Positions 46,613 through 55,359 of a DNA stretch of 64,000 nucleotides are shown here, piece after piece (positions within the stretch are counted from its first letter, which is position 1; every line of letters begins with the position of its first letter). The position numbers were made by a program, and so were the translations under genes. The stretch lies in the NCBI GenBank assembly GCA_004794785.1, contig SJOL01001962.1:1314045-1378044 (forward strand). Reading direction: 5' to 3'. This DNA is from Opisthorchis felineus (taxonomy: Eukaryota; Platyhelminthes; Trematoda; Opisthorchiida; Opisthorchiidae). The notes beneath the pieces were generated by a model. The model did not search any database and was not told the origin of the DNA. It worked only from the letters and a program-made list of their open reading frames with translations.

Positions 46613-47500
46613 AATCATCATCATTATCAGAGACAGCAACACCAGTGTTGACACTGATGCTTCACTGCCGTACAACCACAAAGTTCATCTAATCATATTT
46701 AAAGTCTTAGAATGAAAAAAAGAGAAAAAGAATAGATGAGGGAGAGGAGCTAATGCTCACCTATGTCAAGCATTCTAAGGTGCCTGCACTTCCAAGCGCT
46801 CAATCAATCTGGAATGAAACTTACAGCACGAATGCCACTGACATCGATCAGCCGCCAGTTCTTGCACTGTCTCCATTCAAGAGCAATTGGGGTCACGGGG
46901 AGCACATCCTGGAACAAGTTCAACACCACTAACCCCCAACCTATTCGTAATGTCCTTCACACCCTTCTACCAAGTCATACATTGTCCACCTCGCGGTTTA
47001 CGCCATTCTGAAGGAGGCACGGAGAATAACATTCGTCTCTGTAGACGTGTTTCGGCGTGCGTAGCACATAACTAAGCCATCGCAGTTTATGGTGCTGAAT
47101 GTTCTTCGCGATTGAAGTACCCGCTGCACAACCAAATACCCGTTTTCCAATCACCTCGTTACTAATCCATTGACGCCGACCGAAACTAGCAAAGGTTCTG
47201 AGGCATCGTTGGTTGAAATCCTGAAGACGCCTCACATCATCTGTCCGCAGAGGCCCCGTCTCACAGCCATACAACAACACAGACCTTACTGTAGCCTGGT
47301 ACACGCAACCCTTAAGACCCAGTGAAATGCCACAATTGACACAAATTAGAAAACGTGATTCGAGACTTTGAGATTCTTGCACTGACTTCATCAGACAGAC
47401 TTCCGACAGACCTAATACAACTATCGATGTGTATCTCAGTGCAATACCTTCCATTTTGAGAGACCTCGCGTATGCGCGTCCGACTAACCTTGTTGACATG
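46613..47500 (-). mobile_element. RTE-type LINE relic, 3' part only
   Basis: On the minus strand it encodes GCVYQATVRSVLLYGCETGP, then LRTDDVRRLQDFNQRCLRTF, KRVFGCAAGTSIAKNIQHH and KLRWLSYVLRTPKH. This is the region after the YADD motif in the same family as 42713-44700. The 3' region and the TGATAATGATGATG tail are shared. It is 5'-truncated and broken. Confidence 0.88.
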
Positions 47501-48787
47501 ATTGAAATTATTTATTCTTAGACAGTTGTTTACCTTCAAAATACTCCAAGACTATTGACATTCAGACAATATCACGCTTGCATTTATTTACAAGTCTGCC
47601 ATGTAGCCATTTTCTTCCGGTATCCTGATCGCTTCAATAAGCATTGGAGTAACTTTCTAAAAAATTTCCCTCGCTGTTCAGCACATCGTTCCAAAGGTTG
47701 AATTGTTTTGCACGGTCACCGGATAAGGGATTCAGGTAATTGAATCGTAGTCATGCAACTTCCTATGTCGGCGGACACTTCATTTGCTCCAGCGCACAAC
47801 ACTTGATCAGGACTGGGATCTTATGAGTCAGTCTTTGATGACTGTGAAATCTGTGCATCACATTTTAATTCTAAGTTCTATCACCTCCTGCAGAAATGTA
47901 CCGGCAGTTGTAGTGTTTCTCTTACGGGGATTTAGGTCAAAGTCCTGTTAAAAGGAATTTAAAAATATCTGGTATTTTGTTGCATTTCGGCTATCGGTTG
48001 ATAGAGCTGTTCTTGGAGTGAATTGAGGCCGGAAAACTCGCAGCCGACGTTGCCTGGAGCACCACTACACTTCTTTGGTGTGTTTTACAGTAATATGTGA
48101 CTTGTATAGGGTCGCTGGATTTATCTAGTTCGTCTTGTGGGGTTACACCTTTTCATTCAAAATGATAAAATTATACTTGTCATTAAATTTGATTGCCCAG
48201 GATGAGTTTCGTTGACGCGTGGGATTGCTAATACCAAATAATTTGAATTAACGATCACACCATTAAGAGTGATTTCTGTATCGAAGTTTTCTCAATATGT
48301 ATGGACGCATCACAGAACGTTTTTCTTGCGTTTGTTTGGCAGTTTTGGTACAACACGCATCCGAACAGGCAATGATGCTTCATATTCTTGTAATTCAATT
48401 CATCGCAATCGTGTGGTCATTCTGCACCATTCTTTCTCGCCAGCGGGAACTTCTCGTAATAAGATATTGGAACGAAATGTTGTCACCAATCAGGAGGTGA
48501 AGAATGTAATGATGCCTTTGTTGGCTAACACCATTTACAACGTTGGTGAAGACCGTTGACTGCCCAGTTCCAGTTTTTTTTACAGGCCTAGTTCCCTAAT
48601 CTCCCTCAGTCTTTTTTTTCCGTTTAGACACCAAATTAACTTGGTGTTGACGGAAAACTCAATTGAGTGGCAACTGCATCTCGTTTATATCTAAATGGTC
48701 CTTAACGGTAAAATGGACACCGAAAGAATTTCATCTGAAGATCACGCAGGAAGCTAAGTAGGATTAATAAAACAGCACACAGTAGAA

Positions 48788-49830
48788 GCAAACGAGTCAC
48801 ACTCCCGTACATTGAGAACATCGCTGAAACGGCAGCAAGGCACGATACGACAATACTACAAACCTGCGAACATCTTGCGGAGGATACTGTCGAATCCAAC
48901 AGGAAAATGGCATGCCGAAGAACAATATCATATACAGGATGTAGTGCAAGAATTGCGACAAGCGTTACGTGAGACAAACGGAATACCAGAATACATGAAC
49001 ACAAGATGGTTGCTAAAGGACAGGGTCAATTCTCTCTCATCTCTCTGCACAAAAAATCAGGAGAGACAAGTTCGACTGGAGTGGCCTTCGCATACTGGCT
49101 CAAGCAAGAATGAAGAAAGAACGTGAATTTATGGAAGCGTGGAAATCCACCGAAGAAGTTATCAATAAACATTGAAATTGACCCCATTTATCAACCAATA
49201 AGAGCAAGGGCACCCGGCCAGTGAATTAAAATACCACGTTAACCGGCGGAGACAGGGACACCATCATTTACAATGCAGAAAATAGGGCGATGCTTCCAAC
49301 TAATCAATATTGAGGAGATCGGACTGCGACGCAACTTGTGAAGGAAGCAGTCGAAGCAAGGAAGGATAAACAATCAAATGAAAAGGAACACAGACCATAG
49401 CGCAGACCATCACAAACGGACAAAAAATTTGCGAAATCGCTTTCTCCCAATTAGCCACTCAGATAATTTTCAAATGCCATATAAACGCACCGAACCGCGC
49501 ACTGATCATGTCACCTCGTATGTCAATTGCCAAGCTCGGCGAACACATCAACAGCCTTCTTCACAGCAGAATCGGAGAGCATAGGAGGAAAATAAACAGA
49601 CCGCCGAGAAACGCAGATGAATATCGAGCGTTACTGAAAGACTCCGTAATTGCGGAACATGCACTGGACACGGGACACAAAGTAGATTTAGAAAATGTTG
49701 AGGTTTTGAGGCGAGGACTACGGTCCACGTCACAGAGCCCGATGGCCGAGGCGTAGAAATCTCCAAGCCTCCCAGTTTTAACAGAATAGGCGTGAAACTG
49801 GCAAGCGTTAGTGTGCGATTATCAGAAGGA
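48788..49830 (+). mobile_element. Penelope-like element, 3' half with GIY-YIG nuclease
   Basis: VTLPYIENIAETAARHDT and, after a frameshift, NILRRILSNP correspond to the end of the PLE reverse transcriptase. A scrambled stretch (49130-49520) follows. From 49560 the sequence matches the GIY-YIG endonuclease region: SRIGEHRRKINRPPRN, KDSVIAEHALDTGHKVDLEN, VEVLRRGLRSTSQ, and in another frame VEISKPPSFNRIGVKLASV, the usual C-terminus. Multiple frameshifts make it inactive. The GIY and YIG residues themselves are not visible. Confidence 0.82.
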
Positions 49831-50091
49831 GGAGTAGTCATCAGTTGCATTCCACTTGACCTCAACCACCCAACTAAATTGTCGCAACACTCACATGCTC
49901 ACCAGTGGCACCCGCGGTGAGTCATCAATTGAAGCACCCTGAGGTGGAAGATTAAGGAACCAAACCCGATCGGAACTAATTCGAAACACCCCCAACCCAT
50001 CGAACCAGGATTTTGGCAACCACACTAACCGACAAGAGCCGTTAATTGACACTCAACACTGACCTAGTGCGCTAACATGAAGACGTTTTAG

Positions 50092-50177
50092 CGAAATACA
50101 CTCATTTGCAAACAAATTTGGTTTTGAGGGAGACTCACCTGGAACCCAGCTGAATCTCTCGTTTGTGATGTTTCCAG
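50092..50177 (+). repeat. single-arm copy of the snap-back element
   Basis: About 86 bases, starting CGAAATACACTCATTTGCAA and ending GATGTTTCCAG, match 28043-28131 with few changes. It interrupts the PLE pseudo-LTR between GAAGAC and ATCTTACTGATTAG, words that are contiguous (GAAGAAGTCTTACCGATTAG) in the copy at 10350. It therefore inserted after that PLE copy. Confidence 0.8.
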
Positions 50178-50300
50178 ACATCTTACTGATTAGTTCTCCA
50201 TTTGCCTTAAAACCTAGCCAACTTGGTGACCTGCTCACATGGCCTGATGAAGCTTCTGTGTCAAAAGCGAAACGTTGCCCAAATAAAAAACTACCGATTT
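50178..50300 (+). repeat. Penelope-like pseudo-LTR, copy 3
   Basis: ATCTTACTGATTAGTTCTCC..., GGCCTGATGAAGCTTC and AAAGCGAAACGTTGCCC follow the same order as at 10338. CTGATGA (50243-50249) and GAAAC (50269-50273) mark a hammerhead-type core, with GCTT/AAGC able to pair between them. It lies between the 3' half of one PLE copy and the N-terminal start of another. Confidence 0.65.
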
Positions 50301-50581
50301 TTTTACCACGCCCTTTTGAAACGATGACCTCTCAATCGGTTCGAAACTTTTTCCAATTGACTGAAAACAACTACGGACCATGTGTTCTCAAAATGTCAAG
50401 TGAAAACGTTCGTTTGGCAAGGCTAGAGGCAAACTGGGAGAACTACTGTATTTTCAATGAACGGTGCTTGAAGCACAAACTAATCCCCACATCTTTACTG
50501 GTTAAGCCACCGGACACGTCACTCGCTTCTGCCCGAATAGGATTCTCAGCGGCCAGTTCGTTCCTCGGAGGACATAATTGA
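50300..50581 (+). mobile_element. start of a second Penelope-like copy
   Basis: In frame after the pseudo-LTR come about 90 open codons, including ENVRLARLEANWENYCIFNE, RCLKHKLIPTSLLVKPP and ARIGFSAASSFL. These resemble the N-terminal segment of PLE proteins (an arginine/leucine-rich helix, a RCL.....P.SL motif, then a hydrophilic RAG-like box). It stops at TGA (50579) and nothing further of the element follows. The head-to-tail order is the known arrangement of PLEs. Confidence 0.55.
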
Positions 50582-51297
50582 CTACTCAGTATTGATCTGA
50601 TATCATTTACAAGGTGTGGAGCACAATTCTGATGAAACGAATATTTATACTCTATGCGCCATTTAGCACGCACCCTCAAACTTTGACGTAAAATCGCATC
50701 GTGCTACTGTCGTGCCTCAACAGAGACTATTTCGTAGGGCGAAGCACTTTTTTCTGCTTTTTTTTTAACGCGCACACAATATCATCGTGATCCTTTGGGT
50801 CTTGTGTTATTGAAGTTACATGAAAATGTGCCACTGTTGAGCTCTACTAATAAATACAGTAAAGCCCATCTACAGAGGCCATCTTTCTAGCGTGATCTGT
50901 TTTAGCCGAGAACTTTAAGCACGAGAACTCAACCTTCTAGTAACAGTATTCAAAGCCATTTTTCATACGCTTTTGGCCTCTTTCACTTTGGCCTATACAG
51001 GAGTATTTTGTAGGTGTTTTTTTATCCCCGAACGAGCACTGTGTTGTAACAACCTCGACGGTGAACACTCCTTTTGAAAGTCGGGTTTCCGTCACCATGC
51101 GCTGGCAAGGGTTTGTTGCATTTCGTAGTCTACGTGTTCATCCGAATTAACTCAAATGCCCGTGGGTTGGATACCACTGACCACGACGTGCTCATCAAGA
51201 GATCGAACACCAAATGCCAAACACAAAAAGTAATATACTTGGCGTGTTAGGTTTTTCAACGGCAGTGTCCTATTTACTTCATTCGCCTTTATTGCAG

Positions 51298-51381
51298 ACA
51301 GTATGGACCAGAAGCCTTAGAAAAAGAACTTGTGATGGAAATGCGCCGGATATCAGAACGCAATTTGGGCAGAGACGACCG
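51298..51381 (+). CDS. internal exon, charged helical unknown protein
   Basis: The acceptor (TTCGCCTTTATTGCAG) and donor (GACGACCG then GTAAGT) are both excellent. After one base, 27 codons read QYGPEALEKELVMEMRRISE, then RNLGRDD. The strongly charged helical peptide and clean signals make this one of the best small exons in the window. It ends two bases into a codon. The segment starting 51614 (T, then LESIWNNLLGQLTNS) has the matching phase but a poorer acceptor. The family is not recognised. Confidence 0.45.
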
Positions 51382-51721
51382 GTAAGTTATCTCGTTCTTC
51401 GTGTTCTTCAGTAATCTGAATCGCATGTTCATGTAATTGAAGCCCTTAATTAGCTCGGTAGGCCCCTGCGTTTCGAGCATCAGAATGTCTGCGTGGATAT
51501 ATAATTAAATTTGGCTAGTTCTTTTAGTGCATTAGCTCACCATCTTGTGGAGAATTGAAGGTGCATGGTTTTTTTTTTGATTCGAAAACATTGTCATACG
51601 CCACTAAAAATAGTCTGGAGAGTATCTGGAACAACCTGTTAGGGCAGCTCACCAACTCAACGATCGGAACAGCCTCATCTTATCATATTAAGTTGTGCAT
51701 TTTTCTCGCGAGTTACCTTAG

Positions 51722-51772
51722 CACCCCATCCTTGAGAGGAAAGACTTCCACTTGAGGCCCAACCAGTTCAAG
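51722..51772 (+). CDS. 51-base candidate exon
   Basis: The acceptor (TCTCGCGAGTTACCTTAG) and donor (CAGTTCAAG then GTACTT) bracket 17 codons, HPILERKDFHLRPNQFK, in phase 0 at both ends. This phase matches an acceptor at 51921 (TTCCAGAACAG) that leads LERGLADDHRVIKRGLF and onward to a possible donor at 52029. The same stretch is read in another frame if the 51614 segment is real, so only one of the two can be right. Confidence 0.3.
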
Positions 51773-52238
51773 GTACTTTAAGGCCGTCACTCCCGACTTC
51801 TGACTGTAAAACGATCTCATCCCGCTAACCGCATTGTACTGGTCATTCTTTGACCACAGTAACCTTGCAGTCAGTCAACAAGGAACGAACTCTTCTGGTC
51901 CTTTCTCTGCTTCCAGAACAGCTGGAGCGTGGGTTAGCTGATGATCACCGCGTTATCAAGCGCGGACTCTTTGCCAGATGTTCCTTTGACCGGTGTAGAT
52001 ACGGATCAACACTACATGTACACCGGAAGTAAACATTTTCTGACCCGATTGCATACGGATATCAGCCGTTATAAATGTGTGCGCATCTAACCCTGGGTAA
52101 AATACAGATGCATATTCTGTTGACCTTTACGACCCTTCCCATTGTTCAATGAATTTTCGAGGGTCTCAGACTCGTCCACCTGAAATGAGATGGCCGGGGT
52201 GGTAGCCCAATATACAAGAGAACTTCTATGCTAACTAG

Positions 52239-52346
52239 GTAACCATGCGGCGGATGGAACAGGTTGTCAGTGACTTGGTTACTGATGGACCAACAAAAGT
52301 ATACGTTGGTCATACACTGAATCCACATTATCCTTTGGTCCTAACA
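52239..52346 (+). CDS. 108-base candidate exon
   Basis: From a CTAAC branch-like word and TAG acceptor (52238), 36 codons run in phase 0 to a strong donor (GTCCTAACA then GTGAGT): VTMRRMEQVVSDLVTDGPTK, then VYVGHTLNPHYPLVLT. A stop codon sits exactly at the proposed acceptor, as expected for an exon edge. It probably belongs to the same gene as 51298-51772. No family is recognised. Confidence 0.42.
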
Positions 52347-53090
52347 GTGAGTTACCTTCAGCACCTGGATTTAAGTAAAGTTGTCCACATATCTTCACAC
52401 ATCTAGTTTCTCCCTTTTGATCTGAACAGTCACATGAATTTGTCAGTAGTCAGCAGTCTCTTATCTACCCCCGGTTAGCACTACCATCCTGTGGTCCTTC
52501 TGATCTTTTCTGGCTTAAGTTTCCGCACTTTTTGCGGGAACAACACCATTTTGCTCGCTCCAGTATCTCTGTCTCGTGTTGTGCAAACTGCTGATTCTAT
52601 TCTTGCCGTTTTCTCAGTAATTCAGTTCTGTCATATTTTGTCTTACTATTGTAAACTGACCTGTGGCTCCAGGAGAATGTCACTGGTTTGCGTTTGAACT
52701 CTGTCTGAATGACATGCGATTTACAGCTAAATATGGGGATAGCCACATTTTGACTGACGAACAAACGTCATTTGCCTTAAACCTAATGTACTACAACCCA
52801 CACTCGCTTGTTTTTAGAAAAATTGACAATAACAAAGGTCTAACGAATTCGGTGTAGTAAAAAATCCTTTATTAACCTCACCCAAAACAGGGGACGACTT
52901 TTTCTCCTCCAAAACGGCCGTTCGGACGAGGTTGGGCTGCAATCAGTGCGATGAATATGGATCATTAATATGGTGGGAGAGCAACTTTGATCGATAAGCG
53001 CATGCGCGTCGCTTGGAAAAACGAGGACAAGGATTCCACTAAGCATAATAGTGAATTATATCCCTGACATGTGTTCGACCCTATCAAGTT

Positions 53091-53289
53091 CACCGGTGCG
53101 AGATGGCTCAAGTGGTTAGAGCGCAGATTTACTGACCGGAAGGTCCGTGGTTCGAACCCGACCTCTGCCTCTCGACTTCCCCTGTCTAGGCTTGGGCGAC
53201 CTGGCAGTATCTCAGCCCTCGTGCTTCCATCGGGTGGCATGGCAGCTAGGCACCGGAAGGGTGTTACAGCTGAGCGAAGTCCACCGGTG
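53091..53289 (+). repeat. full-length tRNA-derived SINE with target duplication
   Basis: The body (53099-53281) has the head CGAGATGGCTCAAGTGGTTA (A box), the B box GGTTCGAACCC (53149-53159), the core AGGCTTGGGCGACCTGGCAG and the 3' end GGGTGTTACAGCTGAGCGA. It is flanked by perfect 8-base repeats, CACCGGTG, at 53091-53098 and 53282-53289; the target is itself a palindrome. No ATT tail is left. It is the least decayed copy in the window. Confidence 0.93.
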
Positions 53290-53415
53290 TTTCTTCATTT
53301 TGCAGTTGCTACTCATGGTAAAACATTGTCTTTCAGTAGTTACAGCCTGACAATTTTTCACCCAGTTTTCAACTGATAATCGCTAAGCTCCTGACGCAGA
53401 AGATGCGAAACGCTG

Positions 53416-54190
53416 TTGAGGGCACTCCAGATTAAATGCGAAGAGTCATTGCGATTGAACCTTTTGTTACGCAAATTAAGTTTGTCATCAATTTTTCACA
53501 AAGTCCGTGATTCCTGCTATCAGTCATTCCAGGGCATTGAGTCGTCTGTCCTATGCAGACCTTCTCATTATGCTTCAAAAGTCTCCGAATGGATTTATGC
53601 CCGTACTTACGTACTGGACGATTTGACAATCAATGGTCGACTTTGGCAGATATTGAACTTTCGTCCTTGTGATTCGCCATTTACAGTCTCAATAGGTGAT
53701 CGTTACGTGCCCTGTTATGGCTTCCCATTCTGGTATAATCATATGATGTTTGGCCACCACAGAAATGGTGTCTAATTCCACGAGAGATTGTGATTTCGGT
53801 TACCGCGAATTCCCTCTTCCTTTCTCGTGCCTTGTCAACAGCGAACCGTGCATGTCTACGCTACAGATCACACTTTTTATCTTCACTGAATATCACTTCC
53901 ATTCGAGATCTGCCGCCCACTCAACTGTCTGCTGCATGTATAGCTATCATGCTCATCACCTTCAAACGCTCTGGTCTTCAGAAGACGTTTCGCGCATGTC
54001 TAGCCCTCATATACATAGTTAGAGACCTTTCCATGCCCGAGGTTCTCGTTGATCGATATGTGCGGCCCTCATCATCTTACATTTCACTTTGTCAAACAGA
54101 TCTTATGGCAACTTCATATTTTTCTTGGGATTTCACCCAAGGACATTGTTTGGAGAATCGTCCAGTAACATTGCAGATCAGCTAAGTTTT
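53416..54190 (+). other. two long open frames, not supported as genes
   Basis: Frames of 119 codons (53416-53775) and 131 codons (53790-54185) follow each other in different frames. Both have a natural residue mix, but neither has an ATG start in context, a signal peptide, a motif or strong splice sites. Both fall within what chance allows. Confidence 0.25.
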
Positions 54191-54765
54191 ATGGCAACAC
54201 AGCTGTTACATGTTTTTGCATCTCTCTATGCATAAGTCAGCCGTCTAGCCACAATCAACAACAATGATTCTCGTGTCATTCTTTTATTAATCCAACTGAC
54301 CAATCATTTTACCACTTTCAAAGGGCACTTCTTCACACTACCAAGAACACTATGCCTGTGACATTGGAGCCTCACTAGTTCAGCTTTCCGCACTCGTACA
54401 TGCCGAGTCGTTGTCATTCGGACCGGTTGTGTGACCTTATTGGTGTTTCATAGGATTTCTGCTTTCAGTGGACTGTGTTGCTTGCTTCAAAACCTACTGA
54501 AATTCAAGTGGACAATTTACTTCAGTAATAAGTGGTGAGATTCTGAATGTTTTGGGCTGGACGGGAGCTGAGAGCTCGAGAAAATCGCGCAGCCGTGGTG
54601 ACTTTTCGCACGCTACATAGGGTATATCTGATTGACTTTGGACAACTCGTTGTCGTAGGGATCCAGCAGAAATTTCGACATCTCAGTGAAGTTTATGGTA
54701 GTCTTTTTGATATCTTCCACCATTGTTTAGTTTCCTAAGTTTTAGCGGATCGGCTGATTTCTCAG

Positions 54766-54809
54766 CTGATTGAACCTCGACTTTTGTACAGTTATCCTCA
54801 GCAAGTTAG
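54766..54809 (+). CDS. 44-base candidate exon ending at a SINE
   Basis: The acceptor (GGCTGATTTCTCAG) leads LIEPRLLYSYPQQV plus two bases to a strong donor (AAGTTAG then GTGAGT). The SINE at 54812 begins inside this donor. A frame just upstream (54547-54738) contains RVYLIDFGQLVVVGIQQKF, reminiscent of a Tudor-domain strand pair, but its phase does not join directly. Confidence 0.3.
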
Positions 54810-55007
54810 GTGAGTTCCATATAACTCAGTGGTTAAGGTGTGGATCTACTGACAGGAAGGTCCGTGGTTCGAACCCAACCTCGGCATTTTGACTGCTGTT
54901 TAGGCCTGGACACCCTGGCGCTATCTCAGCCTTCTTGCTTCCTTCATGTGGCCTGGAAGGGTGTTACAGCTACACAGTTATTATTATTTATTTTTAGTAT
55001 GTTAGGT
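54805..55007 (+). repeat. tRNA-derived SINE with 7-bp target duplication
   Basis: The head is altered (GAGTTCCATATAACTCAGTGG). The B box GGTTCGAACCC is intact, followed by the body TTTAGGCCTGGACACCCTGG and GGGTGTTACAGCT, then an ATT tail (54978-54992). GTTAGGT occurs at 54805-54811 and again at 55001-55007, the likely target duplication. Confidence 0.88.
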
Positions 55008-55057
55008 TCACCACATTACTGGCCCTTTTCGAATTGATCTGGTAATGTGTTGAAATA

Positions 55058-55175
55058 TTGGTAGCTCGGGTGAGTTTATTGGTTGTTGATCAGGTGGCTG
55101 TTGATCTGTTCGCCGAGCTTGGCAATTGGCTTGCAAACGTTTCGTCACCATACGAGGAGACATCATCAGTGCGCA
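55058..55175 (-). repeat. Penelope-like end fragment, minus strand
   Basis: Read on the minus strand: CTGATGATGTCTCCTCG..., GGTGACGAAACGTTTGC, AAGCCAATTGCCAAGCTCGG, CGAACAGATCAACAGCC and onward to CACCCGAGCTACC. CTGATGA (55163-55169) and GAAAC (55139-55143) flank a stem (GTCTCC/GGTGAC, one mismatch), the layout of a PLE hammerhead. The block shares 32 of 33 bases with the PLE at 49524-49556 and has a shorter relative at 62405-62452. Confidence 0.6.
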
Positions 55176-55359
55176 CATCAACTGCGCACTATTGTTTTGT
55201 GCGAATCAACGGGTATTCTGGTTTGCATTTGCGCCTCACTGTATTCTATTCAGGCGTTATATCATTCGTGCTCCTGTCGTTCTCGTCAGATATTCTGCAT
55301 GAGTTCACTCACAGTGGGCTATCTCAAATCTGGTCGTATCGTAAAATGCAGTGAGTAAT

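Noticed and set aside
53099..53175. A tRNA gene
   Set aside because: The A box, B box and acceptor-like pairing belong to the head of the SINE family; the anticodon arm does not form and the same body follows in every copy.
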